Below are positions 36,041 to 44,658 of a DNA stretch of 64,000 nt, in pieces; within the stretch, counting starts at the first letter, position 1, and every line of letters starts with the position of its first letter. The DNA comes from Eubacteriales bacterium (GTDB lineage Bacteria; Bacillota; Clostridia; Christensenellales; CAG-138), in NCBI GenBank assembly GCA_021373115.1, contig JAJFTI010000016.1:17819-81818 (forward strand), given 5' to 3'. A program made the position numbers and the translations under genes. Under the pieces are notes generated by a model. That model had not been told where the DNA came from. It saw nothing but the letters and a program-made list of their open reading frames with translations, and made no database searches.

Positions 36041-36193
36041 ATGTTGATCAGCGCGTTATATACAGATGATACCCATATGATTATCCCGCATACGGCCTTT
36101 GAAAGGCACAATGATTTAATCGCTCTACATATTCTTGCCGAAGGAACGCAGGCAGCGGCGCGATTGCTGACCGGGGAAAACGTACTGCTGTGA
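36041..36193 (+). pseudogene. Short 50-codon frame, probably a C-terminal remnant
   Basis: Starting 2 nt after the alr stop, a frame of 50 codons reads MLISALYTDDTHMIIPHTAF and ends with a helix AAARLLTGENVLL. The composition looks like a real protein C-terminus, but there is no proper ribosome binding site and no family match I can give. Probably the end of a gene whose front was lost when alr was joined here. Confidence 0.35.
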
Positions 36194-36235
36194 TTACATT
36201 TGATATTACGATATTTGATTTGAAAGGCGCAAAAC

Positions 36236-37432
36236 ATGAAATTTTCTGAGCGTATCAACTGTTGCAGTCAATCGCCGATGCGCAAGTTCCACTCGGATGC
36301 CGAACTGGCGAAAAGCAGAGGAATTAAAATCTATCAACTAAACATAGGTCAACCGGATATTCTAACCCCGCAATCGTATTTTGAGGTGATATGCAATTCC
36401 ATTCAGCCTACGCTTGCGTATGCGCCGTCACCTGGAATTCCGGCTCTGGTTTCGAAAATGATACGGTATTACAAGGAACTAGGCGTTGATTATACGCCCG
36501 ATGACGTACTGATTACTGCGGGCGGGTCCGAGGCATTGTCTATCCTGATGAATTGTATCCTAGATCCGGGCAGCGAAGTTATCATACCGGAACCATTTTA
36601 CCCGAATTATCACGCGTTTATTGAAACTGCGGGAGGCGTTATTCGCCCGCTGTCAACCAAGGTGGAAGAAGGGTATGCATATGCGGACAAGGATAAATTG
36701 GAGACGCTGATCAACCCGAATACCCGCGCAATCCTTTTCACAAATCCGGGGAATCCGACTGGCGTCGTGCTCAGCGAGCCGCAAATGCGAGTGATAGCCG
36801 ACGTAGCAAAAGAGCACGGACTGTTTGTCATCGGGGACGAAGTGTATCGTGAGTTTGTCTATGGCGGCGAGCAGCTGCTGACGATTGGAATGTATGAGGA
36901 TATCGCAGAAAACGCGGTGGTCATTGACTCGGTGTCCAAGCGTTTCTCCGCTTGCGGCGCGAGAATTGGCGCATTGATAACAAAAAACAAAGAATTACGG
37001 AAAAATGCATTAAAGCTGTGCCAAAGCCGCTTATCCGTAGCGACACAAAACCAGATTGCTGCGGCGGCACTATACGATTTGAAGCAAGACTACTTTTCAG
37101 ATGCCAGGAATGAATACAAGCTGCGACGGGATACAATTTATCGTCGTCTGCTCGCGATGTCGGGGGTTGTCTGTTCTGAACCCAAGGGGGCGTTTTATGT
37201 GATGGCGAAACTGCCTGTAGATAACACCGACACTTTTCAAAAATGGTTGTTGACCGATTTTCAATTTAACGGTGCAACAATTATGGTTGCACCTGGAGCG
37301 GGATTTTATGCAACGCCAGGAATGGGAATGGATGAAGTGCGGCTCGCCTATGTTTTGTGCGTCGAGGAAATTGAAACGGCAATGGATGTACTGGAAGCCG
37401 GAATGAAAGTATATAATCAAAATCAAAACTGA
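36236..37432 (+). CDS. Pyridoxal phosphate-dependent aminotransferase, class I/II (AspC-like)
   Basis: A 398-residue fold-type I aminotransferase. Seen: cofactor region TAGGSEALSILMNC, Asn/Asp pair FTNPGNPTGV and IGDEVYREFVYGG, PLP Lys in DSVSKRFSACGARIG (near residue 236), and Arg for the carboxylate near the C-terminus (DEVRLAY). Normal length; AAGGCGC precedes the ATG. It transfers an amino group between an amino acid and a 2-oxoacid; next to alanine racemase it may handle alanine/pyruvate or a peptide-derived amino acid. Confidence 0.92.
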   Translation: MKFSERINCCSQSPMRKFHSDAELAKSRGIKIYQLNIGQPDILTPQSYFEVICNSIQPTLAYAPSPGIPALVSKMIRYYKELGVDYTPDDVLITAGGSEALSILMNCILDPGSEVIIPEPFYPNYHAFIETAGGVIRPLSTKVEEGYAYADKDKLETLINPNTRAILFTNPGNPTGVVLSEPQMRVIADVAKEHGLFVIGDEVYREFVYGGEQLLTIGMYEDIAENAVVIDSVSKRFSACGARIGALITKNKELRKNALKLCQSRLSVATQNQIAAAALYDLKQDYFSDARNEYKLRRDTIYRRLLAMSGVVCSEPKGAFYVMAKLPVDNTDTFQKWLLTDFQFNGATIMVAPGAGFYATPGMGMDEVRLAYVLCVEEIETAMDVLEAGMKVYNQNQN

Positions 37433-37546
37433 GGTGTCCCCAAAATCGCAGTCCGCTTTTTATGGAGCAGGTCAAACAGGGCATAGTTCAGGTGTTCGAG
37501 TCCCATTGCCAGAATTTGTTAATTTCAGAATCTCCCATATTGTCCC

Positions 37547-37730
37547 CCAAGCGGGTTACAAAGAGGGTTTTGGGGCAAAAGGAAAGAGCCGAAAACGTTA
37601 GAGTTTATCGGCTCTTTTTCTGGTGCGACCGGAGGGATTTTCCACTTGGCTGCGGCTTGCGATCTGCGCGGCGCAAGCGTTCGCCTGCGCTCCCCGGCCG
37701 CGAAAAACGCCGACACTGCGGCGTTTTTTT
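37547..37730 (+). repeat. tRNA-scar module 1 (integrase-end motif, terminator, tRNA 3' end, terminator)
   Basis: Order: a 29-bp motif (37547-37575) also found at the 3' end of the integrase remnant; a strong hairpin with T run (37583-37619, arms AAAGAGCCGA and TCGGCTCTTT); the antisense of a tRNA 3' end (37621-37640, TGGTGCGACCGGAGGGATTT: CCA, acceptor stem and part of the T-arm); about 60 bp of other sequence; a second hairpin (AACGCCG and CGGCGTT, 37706-37730). The tRNA body is missing. Related copies at 37739-37924 and 61295-61493. Confidence 0.75.
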
Positions 37731-37738
37731 AACGCGGC

Positions 37739-37924
37739 TTCAAATCCCTCTGAATCAAAGCCAAAAGAAAGAAGACCACGAGGGTCTTCGTTCTTTTGGT
37801 GCGACCGGAGGGATTTGAATCCAAAAAGCGGATTCGTGCCTGCGAATTTTCGATACGTAAATACGAAGAAAGCGCCGACTTTGGCGCTTTTTTGAAAGTG
37901 ATGTTCTTTTACGCGAATTCGTAA
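37739..37924 (+). repeat. tRNA-scar module 2, abutted by the IS
   Basis: Contains TTCAAATCCCTC (37739-37750) and its inverse GAGGGATTTGAA (37808-37819) around a hairpin (GAAGACC and GGTCTTC), the tRNA 3'-end antisense (37797-37822, T-loop to CCA), a hairpin AAAGCGCC / GGCGCTTT with T run (37869-37893), and a tail ending in CGCGAATTCGTAA. The IS at 37925 starts exactly after that tail. Module 3 at 61368-61493 has the same order and tail. Confidence 0.75.
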
Positions 37925-37975
37925 TGATCTGCCCCCGTATTATGGTTCAGGAGCAATGTTAGTATATGAATCGTT

Positions 37976-38821
37976 CTACGCAGCGATTGGGATTACGGTT
38001 TGAGGAGCGGGCGGTCGCCCGCTGAGGCTCGAATGCGGCCTGACCTGATTGTAGTAGCGAACCCATCGTTGCGTCAACACTTGTGCCTCATACATGGTGT
38101 CAAATAACTCGCCATTCAGGAATTCAGCTCGCATACGAGCATTGAAGCTCTCGATATAGCCGTTTTCCCACGGGTTGCCCGGTTCAATAAAAGCGGTGAT
38201 AGAACCTGCGGCGCTTAGCCATTTACGAATCTGCTTAGCAGTGAATTCGCTTCCGTTATCGCTTCTCATATACTCCGGAACCCCGTGAGTTAACATGAGA
38301 TCAGACAGTAATTCAATTACATCATTATTCCGCCAACTTCTGCGGGGCACACTGGCGAGGCATTCATGCATGTATTCGTCCAGGACGTTCAGGAATCGTA
38401 TCTTCCGGCCATTACGGGTTTTGTCTTCAACAAAATCATAACTCCATACATGATTCTTCTGCTCAGCTCGCAGGCGGATGCAGTTGCCATCTGTCAGCCA
38501 GAGTCTGCGCTTCTTTATCTGCTTTTTCGGCAGCTTCAATCCTTCTTCCCGCCAGATTCGTTCTACACGTTTGTGGTTGATCAGAATGCCTTCATTCCGA
38601 AGCATATAGGTAATCATCCGATACCCGATTCGACCGTAATTGGTAACCAATCGGATGATCGCGGCATGGATCTCGTCTTCGTCAGCTCGCTTCACAGGCT
38701 CATACCGGCAACTGTTGCGGTTGATTTGTAATACCCTGCAAGCCCGTCTTTCTGCCACATGATGTTTGACCACGGCATACTTGACAGCCGCTAAGCGCTT
38801 GGCAGGGCTCAAAAGTTTTTT
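37976..38821 (-). CDS. IS3-family transposase OrfB (DDE catalytic domain)
   Basis: About 281 residues from the frameshift point to the stop. DDE residues: first Asp in WSYDFVEDKT, second in MRSDNGSEFT, Glu in WENGYIESFNARMR, with the HTH_21 region (ACRVLQINRNSCRY) before them. It has no start of its own: the frame is entered by -1 slippage at AAAAAAC (minus strand, 38815-38821) inside orfA, giving the fused OrfAB transposase. The open frame in fact extends upstream to 38956. Appears intact. Confidence 0.9.
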   Translation of the reverse strand, partial: KKLLSPAKRLAAVKYAVVKHHVAERRACRVLQINRNSCRYEPVKRADEDEIHAAIIRLVTNYGRIGYRMITYMLRNEGILINHKRVERIWREEGLKLPKKQIKKRRLWLTDGNCIRLRAEQKNHVWSYDFVEDKTRNGRKIRFLNVLDEYMHECLASVPRRSWRNNDVIELLSDLMLTHGVPEYMRSDNGSEFTAKQIRKWLSAAGSITAFIEPGNPWENGYIESFNARMRAEFLNGELFDTMYEAQVLTQRWVRYYNQVRPHSSLSGRPPAPQTVIPIAA

Positions 38822-39087
38822 GAATTCACATCCCGAAGAATTGAGATGTCCAGCGCCTGCTCGGCTACTAGCTTTTTCAAGCGTGCGTTTTCTTTTTCCA
38901 GCTCTTTCATTCGTCGGGCGTCGCTGGTGCTCATCCCACCGTATTCTTTTCGCCATCGATAATATGTCTGCCCCGTGATTCCTAGCCCTCTACAGGCCTC
39001 AGCGATCGTTTTTCCCTGGTTGCAATGCAGCTCTACCTCCCGCAGCTTGACGATGATCTGTTCGACAGTGTAATTCTTTCTTGCCAT
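38809..39087 (-). CDS. IS3-family OrfA (helix-turn-helix and coiled coil)
   Basis: A 92-residue DNA-binding protein that recognises the IS ends: helix-turn-helix with TIAEACRGLGITGQTYYRWR, then a leucine-zipper coiled coil (MKELEKENARLKKLVAEQAL). Near its end codons TCA AAA AAC form the slippery A AAA AAC heptamer that yields the OrfAB fusion. AAGAAGATGG is the start context. The copy at 63939 begins with nearly the same residues. Confidence 0.9.
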   Translation of the reverse strand: MARKNYTVEQIIVKLREVELHCNQGKTIAEACRGLGITGQTYYRWRKEYGGMSTSDARRMKELEKENARLKKLVAEQALDISILRDVNSKNF

Positions 39088-39165
39088 CTTCTTTCAGCTC
39101 CTTTGTTAGTCTTTTTTCTCTTTTTCCTAACATTGTAGCTGGCCCAACTCCGTGGGGCTAGATCA

Positions 39166-39671
39166 GACATCGTTGGTGCGATATGCGCCGGTCGACGCAA
39201 CACATTTACCCTGCCTCATGCATAGAGGCGTGCGATATGAATGGACGCTTTTAGTGTATACGTTTAATAACGAAATCCTTGTCCTTGCCCTTTTACGCAA
39301 CGGCAATACCACCCCATATTATCATTGCTTAGAAGTTCTAAAATAAAAATCACTTCTGCTGAATCGGACGGTGACATTGCATACCGATCAAGGTGCCGTC
39401 TTTTCTTCGCGTGGTTTTCAACTATCTTACGACGGTTATCCTATCCTTCGATCTATGTCCCGGGTCGGTACGTCTACGGATAATCCAATTGTTGAAGCCC
39501 TCAACGGTTGGATAAAGAGCGAACTGTATCAAGAATTTGATCTTCGTAATACCGATGACCTTCTTAGCACGCTTGATCCGTATGTGTCTTTTTTAACCTC
39601 GAACGTCCTGCTGCCGCGCTCAACTACAAAAGCCCTGCCCAATTTCGCTTAGATCAGGGCGTTGCTTGATT
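39166..39671 (+). pseudogene. Decayed IS3-family transposase (different element)
   Basis: Beginning right at the IS end, the frame reads as the C-terminal two thirds of an IS3-type DDE transposase: VDATHLPCLMHRGV (first Asp), LHTDQGAVFSSRGF (second Asp), RSMSRVGTSTDNPIVEALNG (Glu). It has an in-frame stop at 39344-39346 and a frameshift near 39600, after which the proper ending (RPAAALNYKSPAQFRLDQG) continues in another frame. Its N-terminal part is missing, probably removed by the IS at 37925-39165. Confidence 0.75.
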
Positions 39672-39695
39672 TATTTCCTCTACTTTTACTTTACA

Positions 39696-39955
39696 GGTTC
39701 ACTGGTCCATAAGGTTTTCTCAATGGTGAAGGGGAATCTATTCGACATGCAAATGTTCCACACGGATCGGGGCAGCGGGTTCGATAATATGTTGATCGAT
39801 GAGTTGTTCGACAGTTTCCAGATCAACCGCTTGCTGAGCATGAAGTGATACAATCGCGCGACTGCTTACGGGCACGTGTAAATCATTGATAAGTACATTT
39901 AATATACAAAAGGGATGAAGTATTCGAGCTAAAAAGATCATTCACGTTGAAAGGA
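39696..39955 (+). pseudogene. Remnant of the IS at 58770 (OrfB middle and end)
   Basis: Reads LVHKVFSMVKGNLFDMQMFH and so on, nearly the same as residues about 155-205 of the OrfB at 58794-59618, ending with stop at SMK. After some 60 unrelated or decayed bases the extreme C-terminus reappears (ELKRSFTL, near 39940). A deleted, inactive copy in the opposite orientation to the intact one. Confidence 0.7.
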
Positions 39956-40050
39956 CAGAATCATTCGGTTGACAATGACCAAACGAACCAATACAATAAA
40001 AAACAGCAGAATTTAAAAGAAAACGATAATGCTGGACGGGGAGGAACCAT

Positions 40051-41589
40051 ATGCCCGGGTATTTGATTGGCGTCGATATCGGGACACAAGGAACGAAAGC
40101 GGCGCTTTTTGACGAAGCGCTTGGTGTACGTGCGACGGCGTTTGAACCGTCCAGCCTTATTTCGCCGGAGCCAGGTACCGTTTGGCAGGAACCGGACGTG
40201 ATTTACGGATCCTGTGCAAACGTGATCCGGAGTATAATGGAGGAGTCCGGTGTGCGTCCGCAGGATGTTCTCGCCATCGGGTTGGACGGTCAGATGGCGG
40301 GTATTATGGGCGTGGACGAAAACGGCGAAGCGACCACATATTACGATTCATGGCTTGATATGCGTTGCGGAAAATACATGGATCAGATGCGACAAAAGGC
40401 TGGTCGGCGGATTATCGAAATCAGCGGCGGACCTGTCACATACATTCACGGACCGAAAATCCTTTGGTGGAAAAATGAGCACCCGGAAGCTTATAAAAAG
40501 ACAGCTTTTTTTGTTTTGCCGCATGCCTACGTGGTAGGAAAAATGACTGGCCTGCGCGGTGCAGAAATTTACTTCGATTATACACATCTGCATTTTTCCA
40601 CATTTGGCGATAATGCGAATAAATCCTGGTCCGAAGAGATGCTCGACTTGTTCGGCGTAGATCGCGCGAAAATGGCGCGCGTTGTATCCCCGTTTATGAT
40701 CGTGGGGAAGACCACCAAGGAGTTCGCCTCAATCAGCGGATTGATCGAGGGAATTCCGGTGTCAGCGGGCTGCGGCGATACGGCGGCGGGCACATTTGGG
40801 TCCGGTATGTTTGAAACTGGGCGTGTGCTGGACTGTGCCGGGACCGCATCCGTACTTTGCAGCGTCGTTGACGCGTATGTGCCGGATACGGCACACGAAA
40901 CAATGACCATGATGCGCAGCCCCATCGATGGGTTTTGGCTGCCGCTTGCATATATCAACGGCGGCGGTATGTGCGTACGTTGGTTTCGGGATACGCTTAC
41001 TGGAATACCATGCGCACAGTATGACGAACTGGAACGGGAGGCGGAACAAGTTCCGGTCGGCAGCGAAGGCGCCTTATTTATTCCGCATTTTTCCGGGCGC
41101 GTTCTGCCGAACAATCCAAATTTGAAGGGCAGTTTTTTAGGCTTGGATTTTAAACATACGCGGGGTTATCTCTATAGGGCGGTGATGGAATCGATCGCCT
41201 ACGAATACCGCTATTTTCTTTCGGTTCTGCGCGAATTATACCCCGAAGAGCGTTTCGAATGTTTGTCAGTGATTGGCGGCGGTGCGAAATCTGCGCTGTT
41301 TAACCAGATCAAGGCGGATGTGCTCGGCGTTGAAGTGAACACCTTCCAAACAGGCGAAACGGCGCTGATCGGGAGCGCCGTGATTGCAGGATACGGCGCG
41401 GGAGTGCTTGACGATTACCGCGCACCGATTCTCCGGGTTATGCAAAAAACGAGGGTATTTTTAGCCGAATGTCAAAACACCCAGCAATACCGTGTTTTTG
41501 CGGACGCATATCTTCTGGCGCTGGAACATCTGACGGGTTTCTATGCAGAAGAACTGCGCTTGCAGAAAGACGAAATGAAAATCAGATAG
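40051..41589 (+). CDS. FGGY family carbohydrate kinase (xylulokinase-like)
   Basis: A 512-residue sugar kinase. N-terminal phosphate loop DIGTQGTKAALFD, substrate region AIGLDGQMAGIMGVDENG and WLDMRCGKYMDQM, ATP-domain loop AGCGDTAAGTFGSGM, and C-terminal adenosine motif VIGGGAKSALFNQIKADVLG. It phosphorylates a sugar, ketose or polyol in the cytosol, with ATP. GGGGAGGAACC precedes the ATG. The DeoR regulator begins 11 nt after its stop, so the two are cotranscribed. Within FGGY it is nearest to xylulokinases by motif, but the true substrate likely is an unusual ketose or sugar acid derived from the local pathway. Confidence 0.92.
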   Translation: MPGYLIGVDIGTQGTKAALFDEALGVRATAFEPSSLISPEPGTVWQEPDVIYGSCANVIRSIMEESGVRPQDVLAIGLDGQMAGIMGVDENGEATTYYDSWLDMRCGKYMDQMRQKAGRRIIEISGGPVTYIHGPKILWWKNEHPEAYKKTAFFVLPHAYVVGKMTGLRGAEIYFDYTHLHFSTFGDNANKSWSEEMLDLFGVDRAKMARVVSPFMIVGKTTKEFASISGLIEGIPVSAGCGDTAAGTFGSGMFETGRVLDCAGTASVLCSVVDAYVPDTAHETMTMMRSPIDGFWLPLAYINGGGMCVRWFRDTLTGIPCAQYDELEREAEQVPVGSEGALFIPHFSGRVLPNNPNLKGSFLGLDFKHTRGYLYRAVMESIAYEYRYFLSVLRELYPEERFECLSVIGGGAKSALFNQIKADVLGVEVNTFQTGETALIGSAVIAGYGAGVLDDYRAPILRVMQKTRVFLAECQNTQQYRVFADAYLLALEHLTGFYAEELRLQKDEMKIR

Positions 41590-41600
41590 AGGATACGATT

Positions 41601-42395
41601 ATGGGCGAACAACAGGAAGTATTATTTGCGGAAGTCCGCAAACAGAACATTGTGGAAATGGTCAACGGAAAAGGCCGCGCAACCGTTGCGGAGCTTTGCA
41701 AGGAATTCAACGTGTCGTCCGCGACAATCCGAAACGACTTGCGCGAGTTGGAGGAAGCCGGCGCGTTGAAGCGTACGCACGGCGGCGCGATCAACAAACG
41801 CCGTGTTTCCTACGAGCTGAATACCTATGAAAAAGAGGTGCAAAACGTCAACCGGAAACGTGCAATCGCGCTTTCGGCGGTCGGATACGTGCATCCAGGC
41901 GATTCAATCGCAATCGACACGGGGACGACTACGTTTGAATTGGCGAAACTTTTGGGCAGTATCGCGGATCTTACCGTTGTGACAAACGATCTTCAGATAG
42001 CCGCCTATCTGGAGCGCAACACAAACGCCTATATAATTATGGCGGGTGGAGCGGTGCGCCGTCATTTCCATTGTACCGTGGGTGATTCGGCGATTAATAC
42101 GGTCAAGAATCTGCATGTGGACAAAGTGTTTATCGCTGCAAACGGTGTTCATATCAAAAAAGGCCTTACGACGCCGAATATGGATATGGCGTCGATTAAA
42201 ATGCAACTGATCGAGTGTGCAGACGAGGTGTTTGTTCTGGCAGATTCTTCCAAGATTAACACCAGCGCCTTTATCTCGTTTGCGCCGCTTTCGAGAGTAG
42301 ACGTGTTGATTATGGACGATGAAGCGGATCCGATGTATTTAAAAGAGATAAAAGCGATGGGCGTAGATGTGATTACCGCAGAAATCAAAAAATAA
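41601..42395 (+). CDS. DeoR family transcriptional regulator
   Basis: A 264-residue repressor: winged helix with RATVAELCKEFNVSSATIRN and LEEAGALKRTHGGA at residues about 22-62, then the DeoRC sensor domain (SIAIDTGTTTFELAKLL, TVVTNDLQIAAYL, ADSSKINTSAFISF), which binds a sugar phosphate. Start at 41601 follows AGAGGATACG; the frame is open further into the kinase gene but without a site. Directly after the kinase, it probably controls the kinase and the genes from 42481 on, its inducer being a phosphorylated intermediate. Confidence 0.93.
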   Translation: MGEQQEVLFAEVRKQNIVEMVNGKGRATVAELCKEFNVSSATIRNDLRELEEAGALKRTHGGAINKRRVSYELNTYEKEVQNVNRKRAIALSAVGYVHPGDSIAIDTGTTTFELAKLLGSIADLTVVTNDLQIAAYLERNTNAYIIMAGGAVRRHFHCTVGDSAINTVKNLHVDKVFIAANGVHIKKGLTTPNMDMASIKMQLIECADEVFVLADSSKINTSAFISFAPLSRVDVLIMDDEADPMYLKEIKAMGVDVITAEIKK

Positions 42396-42418
42396 TAAAA
42401 GTAAATAATAACAAACGA

Positions 42419-42447
42419 TTGAAAACAATAACATACCGCGCTATAAT
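42419..42447 (+). promoter_or_regulatory. Promoter of the catabolic cluster from 42481
   Basis: TTGAAA (42419-42424), 17-bp spacer, perfect TATAAT (42442-42447), 34 bp before the Gfo/Idh ATG. The AT-rich stretch around the -35 box, with repeated AACAA motifs, is a plausible DeoR site. Confidence 0.75.
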
Positions 42448-42480
42448 GATGACAGAAAATGGCGATCAAGGAGTTGCGGT

Positions 42481-43500
42481 ATGGGTAAAAATGATTTAGG
42501 AATTGCATTGATTGGAGCCGGCCGCGCCGGAATGATCCATGCGGAGAACTTCGCCCATCGGGTGGAGGGAGCGCGCATCGTCGCCGTTGTAGACGTTGTG
42601 GAAGAGAACGCAAAAAAATCTGCTGCGCTGTTGGATTGTGAAAAGTTCTACACGGACTATACGAATATATTGAACGACCCCTCCGTGCAGGCGGTGATGG
42701 TCGTTTCGCCAACCAACCTGCATAAACAGATCGTGATTGACTGCGCGAACGCAGGGAAACATATCTTCTGTGAAAAACCTATGGCTATGAATACTACGGA
42801 ATGCGACGAGATGATAGAGGCATGCCGGAAAAACCGTGTAAAGCTGCAAATCGGCTTTATGCGTCGGCATGACGAAAATTTTTGTCGCGCAAAGGAACTT
42901 GTCGAATCCGGCACGATCGGCGAGCTTGTTTTAATTCGCTCCAATACACGCGGACCGAGCAAGCCGCGCCCTTGGATGTATGACATAAAGAAATCCAACG
43001 GGATTCTCGCAGAGATCAACAGTCACGATATCGACAGTATTCGCTGGTTTGCGGGATCGGAAATTAAGCGCCTTTTCGCGGTTGCGGGTAATTACCGTAA
43101 CCCTGAGGTGGCTGCCGAATACCCGGATTATTATGATAATGTCGTGATGAACGGCGTATTTGAAAATGGGATTCAGTTTTCGATTGACGGCGCGGCTTAT
43201 GTAGAGTATGGGTATGATTCCAAGATGGAACTGGTCGGGACCAAGGGCGTTCTGCACATTGGCCGTAACGAAGGCGCCTTTCTTCGCTATGCCACGGCGG
43301 AAACCGGTATCTGCGAACCGTTTATCCAGAGTTGGATGACGCTTTTCAAAGATGCATATCTTGCCGAAGATAATTCGTTTGCCAGCTGTGTGCGGCGCGA
43401 TATGCAGCCGAAGGTAACCGGTGCCGACGGGCGCATGGCTGTACGCATTGTAGAAGCAGGAAATGAATCGATCTCGAGCGGCGGGATTGTCGAGTTATAG
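42481..43500 (+). CDS. Gfo/Idh/MocA family dehydrogenase (inositol 2-dehydrogenase-like)
   Basis: A 339-residue NAD-dependent dehydrogenase. Rossmann motif LIGAGRAGMIHAENF, signature GKHIFCEKPMAM with catalytic Lys, and catalytic Asp/His in LAEINSHDIDSIRWF. Overall it is most like inositol/scyllo-inositol dehydrogenases, which oxidise a ring hydroxyl to a ketone. CAAGGAG precedes the ATG. First gene of a long same-strand run that continues to the FucI-like isomerase; followed by a zinc dehydrogenase after 91 nt. Confidence 0.93.
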   Translation: MGKNDLGIALIGAGRAGMIHAENFAHRVEGARIVAVVDVVEENAKKSAALLDCEKFYTDYTNILNDPSVQAVMVVSPTNLHKQIVIDCANAGKHIFCEKPMAMNTTECDEMIEACRKNRVKLQIGFMRRHDENFCRAKELVESGTIGELVLIRSNTRGPSKPRPWMYDIKKSNGILAEINSHDIDSIRWFAGSEIKRLFAVAGNYRNPEVAAEYPDYYDNVVMNGVFENGIQFSIDGAAYVEYGYDSKMELVGTKGVLHIGRNEGAFLRYATAETGICEPFIQSWMTLFKDAYLAEDNSFASCVRRDMQPKVTGADGRMAVRIVEAGNESISSGGIVEL

Positions 43501-43591
43501 AAAAGCATGTGCCCATGTGTGCCGAAGGTGTACTATTGCCGGACATCGCCGGGATACGTCGCATATCTGACCGTAAAGGTAAGGAGAAAAA

Positions 43592-44629
43592 ATGAAAGCG
43601 CTGAAATTATTTGGGCCGAAGGACATCCGCCTTGTGGAAGTTGCCGTGCCCGAAATCGACGACAACGAAATTTTGCTGAAAACGGAAGCCGCGGCGATTT
43701 GCGGAACGGACATACGCATGTGGCAGAATGGTTGCCAGGGAGTGGACGAAACGCACCCGCTTACACTGGGGCATGAATTTTCGGGGGTGATTGAAGAGGT
43801 CGGGAAAAACGTTCCGTTCTATCAGCCCGGCATGGTGGTTGGTATGCAGCCGAATATCGGCTGCGGTATCTGCGATGCGTGCGTTGCGGGCAATTTTCAC
43901 CTTTGTGAAGATTACCGCGCGTTTGGCATCAATATGGATGGAGCGTTTGCCGAATACATAAAGATACCGTCGGAAGCGATTGTACGCGGCAATTTGGCTG
44001 TGCTTCCGAACGGAGTTTCCTGTGAAGAAGCCGCTGTCAACGAACCGCTCAGCTGCGCATATAACGGGTTTACCAAATGCAGCGTACAGCCTGGGGAACA
44101 CGCGCTGGTTGTCGGCGCGGGCCCAATCGGCGTGATGCACGCAAAGCTGCTGCACATGGCGGGGGCAATCGTTGCAATGAATGATCTTTCCGGCGAGCGT
44201 CTGGAGCAATGCAGATCTATTATGCCGTTCATTTCGACCTACTGCGGGGATGATCTGGCTGCGTTTACCAGGGAGTTTACGCTGGGTCGCGGGCTGGATA
44301 TCGCAATTACGGCCTGCCCGGTTCCTTCCGTACAGGCGGCTATGCTTCCGCTGATGAACTATGGCGGGCGCGTCAATTTCTTCGGCGGTATTCCCGAAGG
44401 GAAGCAGCCGGTTCCTATCAACACGAATTTTGTGCACTACAAAGAGCTTTTTCTAACCGGTTCAACGCGGTCCAGCATAGCGCAGTTTCGCAGGACACTG
44501 GGATTTATTTCACAGGGGCTGCTGGACATTCGCAGCGTGATTACCGATCGATATGCGTTGAACGATATTACAGATGCCTTTGAAAATGCACGTCAGGCAA
44601 AGGGAATCAAGCACCTTATCCATTTTTAA
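43592..44629 (+). CDS. Zinc-dependent alcohol/polyol dehydrogenase (MDR family)
   Basis: A 345-residue medium-chain dehydrogenase. Catalytic zinc ligands Cys37 (ICGTDIRMW), His and Glu in LGHEFSGVIEEVG; four structural-zinc cysteines in GCGICDACVAGNFHLC; NAD motif VVGAGPIGVMHAKLL (about residue 170). The family includes sorbitol, threonine and idonate dehydrogenases. Next to a phosphotriesterase-like lactonase it might oxidise a sugar at C1 to the lactone, or a polyol to a ketose. AAGGAG precedes the ATG; 29 nt to the next gene. Confidence 0.93.
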   Translation: MKALKLFGPKDIRLVEVAVPEIDDNEILLKTEAAAICGTDIRMWQNGCQGVDETHPLTLGHEFSGVIEEVGKNVPFYQPGMVVGMQPNIGCGICDACVAGNFHLCEDYRAFGINMDGAFAEYIKIPSEAIVRGNLAVLPNGVSCEEAAVNEPLSCAYNGFTKCSVQPGEHALVVGAGPIGVMHAKLLHMAGAIVAMNDLSGERLEQCRSIMPFISTYCGDDLAAFTREFTLGRGLDIAITACPVPSVQAAMLPLMNYGGRVNFFGGIPEGKQPVPINTNFVHYKELFLTGSTRSSIAQFRRTLGFISQGLLDIRSVITDRYALNDITDAFENARQAKGIKHLIHF

Positions 44630-44658
44630 CGTTTGGAGCAAGGGGAGGGCCGCGGGAC

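Larger units (their letters stand above)
37925..39165 (-). mobile_element. Complete IS3-family insertion sequence (IS407-like group)
   Basis: 1241 bp from TGATCT to AGATCA. The imperfect inverted ends share TGATCT-GCCCCC and CAATGTTAG. It carries two frames, orfA and orfB, joined by a -1 frameshift. No direct target repeat is present (GTAA on one side, GACA on the other), so at least one flank was rearranged after insertion. A partial copy of the same IS starts at 63860 and a solo end is at 14095. Confidence 0.9.

Noticed and set aside
37485..37515. tRNA-like stretch with GTTCGAGTCCC
   Set aside because: The flanking bases cannot form a T-stem (AGGTG against CCCAT) and no cloverleaf or CCA fits, so I do not call a tRNA gene.
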